A DNA stretch of 64,000 bases from DASRAU01 sp035638075 (GCA_035638075.1 DASRAU010000026.1:1-64000), one strand, 5' to 3'; shown: positions 39,964-50,983, counted from the stretch's first letter. Numbers and translations: made by a program. Notes: a model not told the origin generated them from the sequence alone.

Positions 39964-39964
39964 A

Positions 39965-39979
39965 TGGAACGCTTCTTGC
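39965..39979 (+). promoter_or_regulatory. Sigma54 (-24/-12) promoter
   Basis: TGGAACG-CTTC-TTGC matches TGGCACG-N4-TTGC with one mismatch and the exact GG-N10-GC spacing. Predicted start near 39991, ~50 bases before the gene it would drive, which itself encodes a sigma54 activator. A nearby look-alike (39929-39942) has the wrong spacing. Confidence 0.6.
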
Positions 39980-40042
39980 GGATCGAGCTGCGGATCTTCT
40001 GGACACGCCGCCGGGGCGGCACGAACGATGACGGGGGTGCCG

Positions 40043-41443
<1,401 letters not shown>

Positions 41444-41499
41444 TGCGCCGGCGGGGCCGAGGGCTCCCGGGCCGCAAGGCCTGAGAGTCAGCGAGCGCC

Positions 41500-43467
41500 A
41501 TGCGGGAACTCGATCGGGGCGTCGTTTCCTACATCGCCGCCACCCTGCTGGGGGCCGGCCTGGTGCTGGCCTTCGTCCTCCCCGGGCACCCGCTCGTCAT
41601 CACGACCACCACCGTCGCCCTCGCGGTCCTCGGGGCGCTGGTGGCGCCGCACGCCGTCCACCTCGGGCTGCGGGTCGAGATGTCGATCTCGCACCCGTTC
41701 ATCCTCGCGACCCTCATCCTGATCGGCGAGCCCGAGGCGATCCTCGTCTCGATGATCTGCATCGGCAGCCTGTGCCTCCTGCGGCAGCCGCGGATGGCCT
41801 GGTACCGCACCCTCTTCAACATCTCCTCCTTCGTCATCACCACCTGGCTGACGGGCGAGACCTACCAGGCGTTCGGCGGGCGGCCGGGGGTGATCGCGGC
41901 GGGGGACGGGATCGTCGCGCTGATGCTCGCGACCCTCGTCTTCTACCTCGCCAACACCTACAGCATCTCGGGCGTCGTGGCGCTCGCCAACCGGCTCAAC
42001 CTCCTCAAGGTCTGGCAGGACAACTTCCTGTGGTCGGCGCCGTCGTTCCTCGCCGGCGGCTCGGTGGCGCTCGGGATGGCGTACTTCCTCGACCGCTTCG
42101 GCATCGGATCGTTCCTCCTGTCGCTGCCGTTCTGCGTCCTCATCTACTACTCGTACAAGCTGTACCTCGAGAAGCTGGAGGAGCGCCGCCAGCACCTGAA
42201 GGACATCGAGCAGATGAACGCGGACCTCGAGCGCAAGGTGCGCGAGCGCACCTCCGAGCTCGAGGTCCTCAACCGGAAGATGCAGGACAGCAACCAGGAG
42301 CTGGCGCGCGCCAACTCGCTCAAGAGCGAGTTCCTGGCGAACATGTCGCACGAGCTGCGCACGCCCCTGAACGCCATCATCGGTTTCTCGGAGCTGCTGC
42401 TCGATCCGAACTTCGGGACGCTCAACGGCGACCAGCGCGGCTACACCGCGGACATCCACGCGAGCGGGCGCCACCTGCTCGGACTCATCAACGACATCCT
42501 CGATCTCTCGAAGATCGAGGCGGGGAAGATGCGCCTGGCCCGCGAGGTGTTCGAGATCGGCCCCGTCGCCGACGAGGCCCTGGCGCTCCTGAGGATCGAG
42601 GCGTCGCGCAAGGGGCTGACGCTCCAGGCGCACCTCGAGCACCCGGACGACCGGCTCGACGCCGACCGCAGCAAGGTGAAGCAGATCCTCTCCAACCTCC
42701 TGAGCAATGCCGTGAAGTTCACCCCCGCGGCCGGACGGGTGACGCTCACCGTGCGGCGGGCGGGGGAGGCCGCCCTGTTCATCGTCGAGGACACCGGGAT
42801 CGGCATCCGCCCCGAGGACCAGGAACGGATCTTCGAGGCCTTCACCCAGGTGGACGGGTCGCTGGCGCGCCAGTACCAGGGAACGGGGCTCGGCCTGACG
42901 CTGGTGCGCCGGTTCGTCGAGCTGCACGGCGGACGCCTGCGCCTGGAGAGCGAGCCCGACCGCGGCAGCCGGTTCCTCGTCGAGATCCCGGGACTCATGC
43001 CCGCGGTCGTCGAGGAGACCCTGGTTCGCGAGGCCGCGGAAAACGCGGCCGGCAGCGGGCCGGTGACGCCGGCGGGCGATCTCGTTTTGGTGATCGAGGA
43101 CCCGCCGTCGAGCCTCCGGGGCCTGCGGGCCGTGCTCCATGGCCGCGGGCACCGCGTGGTCGCGTGCCGCAACACCTCCGAGGCGCTCGATGCCTTGAAG
43201 TTCCTGCGCCCCCGTCTCATATTGACCGACGTCCGGCCGCCCGGCGCCGACGGGCTCGAGGCCGTGCGCACCCTGTGCGCGCGCCCCGAGACGCGCGGCG
43301 TGCCGATCGTCGCACTCGCTTCGAGCGCCGGACCGGAAGAGCGCGCGCGGGCGCGGGAGGCGGGATGCGCGGACGTCCTGAACAGGCCGCTGGAGCCGGA
43401 AGCCGTGCTGGATCTCCTGGCGCGTCTCCTCGATCCGCAGGCCCGCCCGGTGAAGCAGACCGCGTGA
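41500..43467 (+). CDS. Membrane hybrid histidine kinase
   Basis: 655 aa. Seven or so N-terminal hydrophobic helices (~8-220) with no recognised extracellular domain, a coiled coil (~225-275), HisKA with His in MSHELRTPLNAIIGFSELL, HATPase_c (NLLSNAVKFTP, DTGIGI, GTGLGL), and a C-terminal receiver (~525-645). That receiver keeps LTDVRPPG but has Arg in place of the conserved Lys (LNRPL), so its phosphorylation switching may be altered. Likely kinase for the neighbouring regulator, the signal being sensed in or near the membrane. Confidence 0.9.
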   Translation: MRELDRGVVSYIAATLLGAGLVLAFVLPGHPLVITTTTVALAVLGALVAPHAVHLGLRVEMSISHPFILATLILIGEPEAILVSMICIGSLCLLRQPRMAWYRTLFNISSFVITTWLTGETYQAFGGRPGVIAAGDGIVALMLATLVFYLANTYSISGVVALANRLNLLKVWQDNFLWSAPSFLAGGSVALGMAYFLDRFGIGSFLLSLPFCVLIYYSYKLYLEKLEERRQHLKDIEQMNADLERKVRERTSELEVLNRKMQDSNQELARANSLKSEFLANMSHELRTPLNAIIGFSELLLDPNFGTLNGDQRGYTADIHASGRHLLGLINDILDLSKIEAGKMRLAREVFEIGPVADEALALLRIEASRKGLTLQAHLEHPDDRLDADRSKVKQILSNLLSNAVKFTPAAGRVTLTVRRAGEAALFIVEDTGIGIRPEDQERIFEAFTQVDGSLARQYQGTGLGLTLVRRFVELHGGRLRLESEPDRGSRFLVEIPGLMPAVVEETLVREAAENAAGSGPVTPAGDLVLVIEDPPSSLRGLRAVLHGRGHRVVACRNTSEALDALKFLRPRLILTDVRPPGADGLEAVRTLCARPETRGVPIVALASSAGPEERARAREAGCADVLNRPLEPEAVLDLLARLLDPQARPVKQTA

Positions 43468-43477
43468 GGGCGAACGC

Positions 43478-44644
43478 ATGACCCCGGGACACGAGCCCAC
43501 CATCCTGGTGGTGGACGACGACGAGCGCAACGTGCGGCTCGTCGAGTCGATGCTCAAGCCGAACGGCTACCGCATCCTGCACGCCTACGACGGGCAGGAG
43601 GCGCTGCGCCGGGTCGACAGCGACAGCCCCGACCTGATGGTGCTGGATGTCATGATGCCCGACCTCTCCGGCTTCGAGCTGTGCGGCATGCTGCGGGCCC
43701 GCCACGCCACGCGACTCCTGCCGATCCTGATGGTGACCGCTCTCCACGCGATGGAGGACAAGGTCAAGGGACTCGAGCTCGGGGCCGACGATTTCCTGAC
43801 CAAGCCGATCAACCGCTCGGAGCTCCTGGCCAAGGTGAAGGCGCTCCTGCGGGTCAAGGGCCTCCAGGACGAAATCGAGGCGCGCAAGCTCGAGCTCGAG
43901 GGAAAGAACCGGGAGCTCCTGACCATCCAGCGCTTCAAGGAATCGATGTCGCAGATGGTCGTGCACGATCTCAAGAACCCGCTCGCCGGCATCATGGGGA
44001 ACATCCAGCTCATGCAGATGCAGCGCGGGCAGATGCCGCCGGGCCGGCAGGAGGAGCTCCTCATCCGCAGCCTCGAGAGCGCCCGGCAGATGGCCCGGAT
44101 GATCCAGAACATCCTGGAGGTCGCCAAGCTCGAGGAGCAGAAGATGCCGCTGCGCCGCGAGCCGGTGACGATCCAGGAGGTCGCGGCCGAGCAGGTCGCG
44201 GACCTCATGAGCCTGTCGGCGCGCGACGGCATCCGACTCGACTGCGACGTCCCCGCCGACCTGCCGCCCGTGGACGCCGACCGCGGGCTCCTGTCGCGCA
44301 TCCTGGCGAACCTCCTGAGCAACGCCTTCAAGCACACCCCTTCGGGCGGGCGCGTGACCGTCTCGGCGCGCGAATCGGAAGGTTCGATCGCCGTCCGCGT
44401 CCAGGACACCGGCGAGGGAATCCCCGCCGACCTCCTGCCCTACATCTTCGAGAAGTTCGTCGCCGGCGAGTCGGAGGACCGGCGCCGGCAGTCGTACGAC
44501 TCCGGCCTCGGGCTCACGTTCTGCCGACTCGCGGTCGAGTGCCACGGCGGGCGCATCGGCGTCGAGAGCCGGCCCGGCGAGGGCACGACCGTGACCTTCC
44601 ACCTGCCGCGGCACCGGGCCCCGGCTGCCGTGCGGGCGGCCTGA
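43478..44644 (+). CDS. Soluble receiver-histidine kinase hybrid
   Basis: 388 aa: N-terminal receiver (ILVVDDDERNVRLVE, VLDVMMPDLSGFELC, LTKPI; all active-site residues kept), short coiled coil, HisKA with VVHDLKNPLAGIMGNI (His-Asp-Leu-Lys-Asn type), and HATPase_c (LLSNAFKHTPSGG, DTGEGIP, SGLGL). Phosphorylation of the receiver by another kinase probably controls its own kinase. Follows the membrane kinase by 11 bp. Confidence 0.92.
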   Translation: MTPGHEPTILVVDDDERNVRLVESMLKPNGYRILHAYDGQEALRRVDSDSPDLMVLDVMMPDLSGFELCGMLRARHATRLLPILMVTALHAMEDKVKGLELGADDFLTKPINRSELLAKVKALLRVKGLQDEIEARKLELEGKNRELLTIQRFKESMSQMVVHDLKNPLAGIMGNIQLMQMQRGQMPPGRQEELLIRSLESARQMARMIQNILEVAKLEEQKMPLRREPVTIQEVAAEQVADLMSLSARDGIRLDCDVPADLPPVDADRGLLSRILANLLSNAFKHTPSGGRVTVSARESEGSIAVRVQDTGEGIPADLLPYIFEKFVAGESEDRRRQSYDSGLGLTFCRLAVECHGGRIGVESRPGEGTTVTFHLPRHRAPAAVRAA

Positions 44645-44648
44645 GGCC

Positions 44649-46172
44649 ATGAGCGCCCCCGCCCCGGTTCCCGCCACCGCCGAGCGGCACGGCTTCTGCG
44701 CGCCGCCGCAGCTGGCGGAGATCATCCGCGACCTCTACCTCGAAGAGCGGACCGGCATCCTCAGCATCGTGCGCAGCGGAGCCGAGAAGCGTCTCTATCT
44801 CGACCGCGGCATGATCCTCGTGGCGACGTCGTCCCTCGAGGACGAGCGGCTGCCCGCGTATCTCGCGGCGAAGGGGCTGCTGCGACCGATGGAGGCCGAA
44901 GCGCTGCGCGGTCTCGACGATCTGCAATCGGCCCATGCCGTGAAGACCCGGGGGCAGGTGACCGACGCCGATCTGCTCCGCGCCTTCCGCGACCTGGCGC
45001 AGCAGGTGATGATGACGGTGTTCCGCTGGGAGGAGCTGGAGTACCGCTTCGTCGAGCAGGCGATCCCCGCCTGGCCCGCGACCACCGACGTCATGGTGTC
45101 GTTCGAGCTGATCATCCGGGCGCTGCGCTCGATGGCCGGCTTCGAGCCGCTGCGGCAGTCGGTGCTGCGGCAGGAGCGGGCGGTGCGCCTCTCGGAGAAC
45201 CTCTACCTGCCCTTCGACCAGCTCAGCCTGACGCCGATCGAGGGGTACCTCGTGTCGCGCATCGACGGCCGCACCCGCCCGCGCGACGTGCTGGCGCAGA
45301 TGCCCCCCGCCGACGAGGAGACCGCGTCGCGCTTCCTCTTCGGCCTGCTCATCCTTGGATTGGCCGAGTTCTCGCCGCCGCTCGGACCGGGCATGCTCAC
45401 CTGCGATCGCCTGCTGCGCGGCGACGAGGAGAAGCGGCGCCGCGAAGAGAATGAGATGCAGGAGGTTCGCGCCTTCTACCGCGTGGCCTGCGCCGGCGAT
45501 CCTCTCGCGCTCCTGGGGCTCGGCCCGGGCGCGGCGCAGGACGATGTCCGCGCCGCCTACAACGCGAAGAAGGAGCGCTACGACCCGGGGCGCTTCATGC
45601 GCCGCGTCCAGGCCGACGCCAAGGAGGAGTTCCAGATCATCGAGGCGCGGCTGCTCGAGGCTTTCCTCGACCTGCGCTCGCGCCCCCTGAGCGGCGGCCA
45701 GCGTCACGACGGGACCCCGGACCAGAAGGCGGTCGACGTCCTCACCATGGCCAAGCGCAAGGAGATGACCAAGACCGAGAAGCAGTCCGAGTCCGACACG
45801 CGCCTGAAGCTGGCCGAGCAGTACTTCACCCGGGCGCGCGACTACTGGAAGATGGGCGACGTCTACAACTGCATCCGGTACTGCGAGTTCGCGCAGAGCC
45901 AGAACGACGCCGACGCCAACATCCAGTCACTCCTCGGCCAGGCCCTGGCGCGCAACCCCGATCACCGCTGGCAGCGCCGCGCCGAGACCGCGCTGGTCCG
46001 CGCCGTCGAGCTCGAGCCCTTCAACCCGAACCACTGCGTCGCCCTCGGAGACTTCTACAAAGGGCACCGCCTGGTCGCCAAGGCCCGCAAGCAGTACGAG
46101 AAGGCGCTCGAGATCCTCCCGTCGCACGCGGCGGCGAAGCAGGCCCTCAAGGAACTGCCCGCCGGCAAGTAG
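44649..46172 (+). CDS. DUF4388/J-like/TPR multidomain protein
   Basis: 507 aa. N-terminal DUF4388/PATAN-like domain (~8-110: LAEIIRDLYLEERTGILSIV, RGMILVATSS), a middle helical domain, a J-domain-like segment (~280-335, DPLALLGLGPGAAQDDVRAA) in which HPD is replaced by YDP, and C-terminal TPRs (~370-505). Without HPD it would not stimulate Hsp70. DUF4388 proteins in delta-type bacteria and acidobacteria are linked to two-component signalling. Starts 5 bp after the kinase; probably its output or scaffold. Confidence 0.75.
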   Translation: MSAPAPVPATAERHGFCAPPQLAEIIRDLYLEERTGILSIVRSGAEKRLYLDRGMILVATSSLEDERLPAYLAAKGLLRPMEAEALRGLDDLQSAHAVKTRGQVTDADLLRAFRDLAQQVMMTVFRWEELEYRFVEQAIPAWPATTDVMVSFELIIRALRSMAGFEPLRQSVLRQERAVRLSENLYLPFDQLSLTPIEGYLVSRIDGRTRPRDVLAQMPPADEETASRFLFGLLILGLAEFSPPLGPGMLTCDRLLRGDEEKRRREENEMQEVRAFYRVACAGDPLALLGLGPGAAQDDVRAAYNAKKERYDPGRFMRRVQADAKEEFQIIEARLLEAFLDLRSRPLSGGQRHDGTPDQKAVDVLTMAKRKEMTKTEKQSESDTRLKLAEQYFTRARDYWKMGDVYNCIRYCEFAQSQNDADANIQSLLGQALARNPDHRWQRRAETALVRAVELEPFNPNHCVALGDFYKGHRLVAKARKQYEKALEILPSHAAAKQALKELPAGK

Positions 46173-46370
46173 CGCCGGAACATCGCGGCGGTGTCGCTCG
46201 AGGTCTTCAATGTCCTGAACCGCGACGAGCTGTGGGTCCACACCTTCGAACCGTCGCGCGCCACCGGGGTCGACTCCAGCGGCGGGGTCGTGCTGGCCAC
46301 CCCCGCCCAACTCGATGCCGAGCGCCCCTTTGGCCGCCGGTTCCAGGTCGGCTTCCAGCTCCAGTTCTAG
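46173..46370 (+). pseudogene. C-terminal remnant of a TonB-dependent-receptor-like outer-membrane protein
   Basis: Right after the TAG of the preceding gene, and in the same frame, an open stretch encodes ~65 residues: VSLEVFNVLNRDELWV ... RPFGRRFQVGFQLQF-stop. The NVLNRD turn and a final aromatic-ended strand (Phe as last residue) are what the last strands of TonB receptors and similar barrels look like. A GTG at 46191 could open 59 codons, but no signal peptide or plug precedes it. Best read as the stump of a deleted gene. Confidence 0.6.
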
Positions 46371-46384
46371 CGGAAAGCCCTGAA

Positions 46385-46412
46385 TTGACAGGGAAATATC
46401 GCGTGATATAAT
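46385..46412 (+). promoter_or_regulatory. Near-perfect housekeeping promoter of the lipid-synthesis operon
   Basis: TTGACA (46385-46390), 16-bp spacer, TATAAT (46407-46412), 26 bases before the ATG of the YceD-family gene. The best sigma70-type match in the window. Confidence 0.8.
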
Positions 46413-46438
46413 TCGCGCCCTTCCGGGGATATCCCGTC

Positions 46439-46963
46439 ATGTACATCGAAACAAAGGAGATAGACCCCGATGGGCTGGTCGTGGATCGGGACCAGCCGTG
46501 GCACCTGCCCCCGCCTCGCCCCGGGGACGATCCGGTCAGCGTCGAACGCGTCCGGCTCGCCGGGGAAGTGCATGAAGAAGGGGATGGTTACGCCTTTTCG
46601 GGGGACATCGACACCGTCGCCACGCTCGGCTGCAGCCGCTGCCTCGAGTCGTATACGCTGCCGCTGCACCTGCACTTCGATCTTCTCTATACGCCGCGCC
46701 CGGAGCAGGCGACCGGAGGCGAGAGCCGGGTGGACGAGGAGGAATTCACCGCGGTGCACTTCGACGGAGGCCGGATCGATCTGGACGCGCTCCTCGCGGA
46801 GCAGATCTACCTCGGCCTGCCCCTGAAGCCGCTCTGCCGGGAGGATTGCCACGGGCTCTGCCCGAAATGCGGGACCAATCTCAATACTGGGTCGTGCGAA
46901 TGCCCGACGGGGCCCGAGCCCGACCCGCGTCTGTCACCACTCAAGGCGCTCGTCGAGCGCTGA
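46439..46963 (+). CDS. yceD: DUF177/YceD-family protein
   Basis: 174 aa. YceD proteins are linked to 23S rRNA stability and nearly always precede rpmF. Seen here: LGCSRCLESYTLPLHLHFDLLY, EEQIYLGLPLKPLCREDCHGLCPKCGTNLNTGSCEC, a Cys cluster suggesting a zinc site. First gene of the operon from the promoter at 46385. Confidence 0.88.
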   Translation: MYIETKEIDPDGLVVDRDQPWHLPPPRPGDDPVSVERVRLAGEVHEEGDGYAFSGDIDTVATLGCSRCLESYTLPLHLHFDLLYTPRPEQATGGESRVDEEEFTAVHFDGGRIDLDALLAEQIYLGLPLKPLCREDCHGLCPKCGTNLNTGSCECPTGPEPDPRLSPLKALVER

Positions 46964-46979
46964 TTCGAGGTCGAGGGCC

Positions 46980-47162
46980 ATGCCGAATCCCAAACGACGC
47001 CACTCCCGCGCGCGCCGCGACAAGCGCCGCGCCCATGATGCGCTGGTCAAGCCGGTCGTGTCGCGCTGCTCCAACTGCGACGAGGCCTGCCTGCCGCACC
47101 GCGTCTGCCCGCGCTGCGGCCACTACAAGGGACGCGAAGTCATCGAGGTGACGGAGGTCTGA
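46980..47162 (+). CDS. rpmF: 50S ribosomal protein L32
   Basis: 60 aa. MPNPKRRHSRARRDKRRAHD then a CxxC...CxxC zinc ribbon (CSNC ... CPRC). Typical neighbour of yceD and plsX. Confidence 0.96.
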   Translation: MPNPKRRHSRARRDKRRAHDALVKPVVSRCSNCDEACLPHRVCPRCGHYKGREVIEVTEV

Positions 47163-47191
47163 CGACCTCCGCCACGCTCCCTCCCTCCCGG

Positions 47192-48289
47192 ATGGGCGAA
47201 GCCACGGAACGACCCATCGCCATCGACGCCATGGGCGGGGACCATGCCCCGGCCCATCCGGTCGCGGGGGCGATCCTCGCCGCGCGCGAGCTGCACGTGC
47301 CGATCATCCTGGTCGGCCGGCGCCCCGAGGTCGAGGCCGAGCTGAAGCGGAACCATGCCTCCGGCCTGCCGATCACCGTCCGGCACGCGGACGAAGTGGT
47401 CGGCATGGAGGAGTCGCCGGTCAATGCCTTCCGGCGCAAGAAGGACTCCTCCATCCACGTCGGCGCGACGATGCTGAAGGAAGGGGAGGTGCAGGCCTTC
47501 CTGTCGGCCGGGAACACCGGCGCCGTCATGACGACGGTGAAGGTCCTGTGCGGCGTCATCGAAGGGGTCGAGCGGCCCGCGCTGTGCGCCGTGGTGCCGA
47601 ATCTGCACGGGCCTTCCGTGTGGCTCGACGTCGGCGCCAACGTGGATTGCAAGCCGGACCAGCTGGCGCAGTTCGCGATGATGGGCCACCTCTACGCCCG
47701 CGAGGTGCTGGCGATCCCGAGCCCGCGCGTCGGGCTGATGAGCGTCGGCGAGGAGGCCGGGAAGGGGAACGACGTGACCCGCGAGGCCTACGCCATCCTC
47801 AAGGGAACGCCGCTGAACTTCATCGGCAACGTCGAGGGACGCGACATCTTCAGCGGCAAGGCGGACGTCATCGTCTGCGACGGCTTCATCGGCAACGTGT
47901 CGCTCAAGGCGGTCGAGAGCGCCGCCGAGGCGCTCCTGCACTTCATGAAGGACGAGATCAGCAAGTCCGCCATGGCCAGGGTCGGGTACCTGCTGGCGCG
48001 TCCCGCCTTCCGCGCCTTCCGGCGCAAGGTGGACTACGCCGAGTACGGCGGCGTGCCGCTCCTCGGCGTGCGCGGCACCGCCATCGTCTGCCACGGCGGC
48101 TCGTCGGCGCGCGCCATCAAGAACGCGGTGCGCGCGGCGCTCGAGTTCAACCGCCACAACGTCAACGATCGCATCCGCGACGAGATCGTCACGCTGACGC
48201 CGCGCGATCGCGCCGCCACGAGCCCCGCCGCGGCCGGAGACCCGGCGCCCGGCCGCGCCGCGGCCGCCCCGGGAGGAGGCCAGGCATGA
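47192..48289 (+). CDS. plsX: Phosphate acyltransferase PlsX
   Basis: 365 aa; converts acyl-ACP and phosphate to acyl-phosphate for phospholipid synthesis. IAIDAMGGDHAP, FLSAGNTGAVM, LDVGANVDCKPDQL, FIGNVEGRDI and VCDGFIGNVSLKAVE are conserved. C-terminal ~30 residues are an Ala/Gly/Pro tail. ATGA overlap with fabH. Confidence 0.96.
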   Translation: MGEATERPIAIDAMGGDHAPAHPVAGAILAARELHVPIILVGRRPEVEAELKRNHASGLPITVRHADEVVGMEESPVNAFRRKKDSSIHVGATMLKEGEVQAFLSAGNTGAVMTTVKVLCGVIEGVERPALCAVVPNLHGPSVWLDVGANVDCKPDQLAQFAMMGHLYAREVLAIPSPRVGLMSVGEEAGKGNDVTREAYAILKGTPLNFIGNVEGRDIFSGKADVIVCDGFIGNVSLKAVESAAEALLHFMKDEISKSAMARVGYLLARPAFRAFRRKVDYAEYGGVPLLGVRGTAIVCHGGSSARAIKNAVRAALEFNRHNVNDRIRDEIVTLTPRDRAATSPAAAGDPAPGRAAAAPGGGQA

Positions 48290-49278
48290 GCGAGCGCCGC
48301 GCCGTCATCGTCGGCACCGGGTCGTCGCTCCCGGACCGGATCCTGACCAACGCCGAGCTCGAGAAGATGGTGGACACCTCGGACGAGTGGATCGCCACGC
48401 GCACCGGCATCCGCGAGCGCCGCGTCGCCGGCGAGACCGAGCCGATGTCCCTGTTCGCCACGCGCGCCGCCGAGGCGGCCCTGGCCGCGGCCGAAACGAA
48501 GGCCGCCGACCTCGACCTGGTGCTGTGCGCGACCGTCACGCCGGACATGCCGATCCCCTCGACGGCCTGCATCATCCAGGACAAGCTCGGGGCGAAGAAG
48601 GCGGCGGCGTTCGACATGGCGGCGGGCTGCAGCGGCTTCCTCTACGGCCTGACGGTGGCGGAGCGCTTCCTGGCGTCGCCGCAGTACGAGTCGATCCTGC
48701 TCATCGGCGCCGAAGTGCTGTCGAAATACGTGGACTGGAAGGACCGCACGACCTGTGTGCTGTTCGGAGACGGCGCGGGGGCGGTGGTCCTCAAGGCCGG
48801 GAAGGCGCCCTACGGCGTGCTGGCGACGACGCTGCGCGCCGACGGGGCGCTGGCCGACTTCATCCACGTCCCCGCCGGCGGGACGCGCGAGCCCGCGAGC
48901 GAGAAGACCATCGCCGAGCGGCGCCACTACATCCGCATGAAGGGGAACGAGACCTTCAAGATGGCGGTGCGCTCGATGGAGGAGGCGTCCCGCCAGGTGC
49001 TCGAGCGCGCGGGTCTTTCGACCTCCGACGTCGCGATGTTCATCCCGCACCAGGCCAACCTGCGCATCATCGACGCGGTCGGAACGCGGCTGGGCCTGCG
49101 TCCCGAGCAGGTGCTCATCAACATCGAGCGCGTCGGGAACACCTCCGCCGCCTCGATCCCGGTGGCGCTCGACGAGGCGGCGCGCGCCGGAAAACTGAAG
49201 CGCGGCGACGTCGTGCTGCTCGCCGCCTTCGGCACGGGACTCACCTGGGGTGCGGCGGTGCTGCGGTGGGGGGCGTGA
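48286..49278 (+). CDS. fabH: 3-oxoacyl-ACP synthase III
   Basis: 330 aa thiolase-fold enzyme that starts fatty-acid synthesis by joining acyl-CoA with malonyl-ACP. Catalytic Cys in DMAAGCSGFLYGL, His in IPHQANLRIIDAV, Asn in VGNTSAASIP. Complete. Confidence 0.96.
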   Translation: MSERRAVIVGTGSSLPDRILTNAELEKMVDTSDEWIATRTGIRERRVAGETEPMSLFATRAAEAALAAAETKAADLDLVLCATVTPDMPIPSTACIIQDKLGAKKAAAFDMAAGCSGFLYGLTVAERFLASPQYESILLIGAEVLSKYVDWKDRTTCVLFGDGAGAVVLKAGKAPYGVLATTLRADGALADFIHVPAGGTREPASEKTIAERRHYIRMKGNETFKMAVRSMEEASRQVLERAGLSTSDVAMFIPHQANLRIIDAVGTRLGLRPEQVLINIERVGNTSAASIPVALDEAARAGKLKRGDVVLLAAFGTGLTWGAAVLRWGA

Positions 49279-50237
49279 GCGCACCTCGATCCCTCGCTCT
49301 TCTCTTTCCCGGCCAGGGCTCGCAGTCCGTCGGCATGGGAAAGGGGGCGCGCGATGCGTTTCCCGCCGCGCGCAGCGTGTTCGAGACCGCCGACCAGGCG
49401 CTCGGGTTCCCGCTGAGCACCGCCTGCTTCGAAGGGCCGGAAGAAGCCCTGCGGCTGACCGCGACGACCCAGCCGGCGATCCTGACGACCAGCATCGCGC
49501 TCCTGCAGGCGCTGCGCGCCCGCGTTCCCGACCTCGATGCCCGGGTGGTCTGCGCCGCCGGTCATTCGCTCGGCGAGTACTCGGCGCTGGTCGCCGCGGG
49601 TGCAATGCCCCTCGACGCCGCGGTGAAGGTCGTGCGCCGGCGCGGCGAATACATGCAGGAGGCGGTTCCGGTCGGGGAAGGCGCGATGGCCGCCGTCCTC
49701 GGCGCGCCGCTCGAGGCGGTGGAGACCATGTGCCGGGAGGCGGCCGAGGGGCAGGTGCTGTCGCCTGCCAACCTCAACGCCCCGGACCAGACGGTGGTCG
49801 CCGGTCACGCGGCCGCCGTGCGCCGGCTGCCGGCCATCGCGAAAACGCATGGTGCGCGCCGCGTCGTCGAGCTGCCGGTGAGCGCCCCCTTCCACTGCGC
49901 CCTGATGCGCCCGGCCCAGGAGCGTCTGGCGCGCGACCTGGCGACGCTGCCGGTGGCCGACGCCAGCTTTCCGGTGCTCCCGAATGTGACGGCCGAGCCG
50001 GAGCAGGGCGGCGAGCGTTTCCGCCGCTTCCTCGGCGAGCAGGTGACCGCGCCGGTGCGCTGGGTCGACACCGTCCGCCGCATCGCCGCGCTCGGAGCCA
50101 CGACCGTGGTCGAGATCGGACCTGGGAAGGTCCTCACCGGTCTCGCGAAGCGGATCGCCCCCGACCTGAACCTGCTCAATATCGAAGACCCCGCGTCGAT
50201 CGAGGCGGCCGTCGCGGCGCTCGGGGAGGTGAAGTGA
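49275..50237 (+). CDS. fabD: Malonyl-CoA:ACP transacylase
   Basis: 320 aa. LLFPGQGSQSVGMG, nucleophile Ser in GHSLGEYSALVAAGA, Arg in RRRGEYMQEA, His in VSAPFHCALM. GTG at 49275 overlaps the fabH stop (GTGA). Confidence 0.95.
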   Translation: MSAPRSLALLFPGQGSQSVGMGKGARDAFPAARSVFETADQALGFPLSTACFEGPEEALRLTATTQPAILTTSIALLQALRARVPDLDARVVCAAGHSLGEYSALVAAGAMPLDAAVKVVRRRGEYMQEAVPVGEGAMAAVLGAPLEAVETMCREAAEGQVLSPANLNAPDQTVVAGHAAAVRRLPAIAKTHGARRVVELPVSAPFHCALMRPAQERLARDLATLPVADASFPVLPNVTAEPEQGGERFRRFLGEQVTAPVRWVDTVRRIAALGATTVVEIGPGKVLTGLAKRIAPDLNLLNIEDPASIEAAVAALGEVK

Positions 50238-50983
50238 TGCCCGAGCTCGACGGACGCACGAGCTTCGTCACCGGCGCCTCGCGCGGCATCGGCCGGGCGA
50301 TTGCCGTCGAGCTGGCTCGGCGCGGATCCCACGTGCTGCTGGCGGCCCGCGATGCGGCCGCTCTCGAAGCCACGGCGGCGCTCTGCCGCGAAGCCGGCGG
50401 AAAAGCGGATGCCGTCGCGCTCGATCTCGCGGACGCCGCCTCGGTGAAGTCCGGAATGGAGGCCGCGCTGAAGATCAGCGGCGGCCGTCTCGACCACCTG
50501 GTCAACAACGCCGGCGTCACCGGCGACGGCCTGCTGCTGCGGATGAAGCGGGGGGAGTGGGACCGCGTGCTCCTGACGAATCTCACCGGCGCCTTCGAGA
50601 CGACGCGGCTCGCCCTGCCGTCGATGATCAAGGCGCGATCCGGGCGCATCGTCAACGTCACCTCGATCGTGGCGCTCATGGGCAACCCCGGGCAGGCCAA
50701 CTACTGCGCCGCCAAGGCGGGGCTCATCGGCATGACCAAGTCGCTGGCGCGCGAGGTGGCCTCCCGGGCCATCACGGTCAACGCGGTCGCTCCCGGCCTC
50801 ATCGACACCGACATGACGAAGAACCTGCCGGAGGCGGCGCGCACGAAGATGGCCGAGGCCATCCCGCTCGAGCGCCTGGGCACCGCCGAGGACGTGGCGC
50901 AGGCGGTGGCGTTTCTCGTCGGACCGGGCGCCGCCTACATCACCGGCACGGTCCTCAACGTCAGCGGCGGTCTTTACATGTAA
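50237..50983 (+). CDS. fabG: 3-oxoacyl-ACP reductase
   Basis: 248-aa short-chain dehydrogenase. TGASRGIGRAIA (NADP loop), NNAGVTGD, the catalytic Ser of VNVTSIVALMGNPGQANYCAAKAGLIG with Tyr and Lys, and the C-terminal GAAYITGTVLNVSGGLYM. TGATG coupling to fabD. Confidence 0.96.
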   Translation: MPELDGRTSFVTGASRGIGRAIAVELARRGSHVLLAARDAAALEATAALCREAGGKADAVALDLADAASVKSGMEAALKISGGRLDHLVNNAGVTGDGLLLRMKRGEWDRVLLTNLTGAFETTRLALPSMIKARSGRIVNVTSIVALMGNPGQANYCAAKAGLIGMTKSLAREVASRAITVNAVAPGLIDTDMTKNLPEAARTKMAEAIPLERLGTAEDVAQAVAFLVGPGAAYITGTVLNVSGGLYM

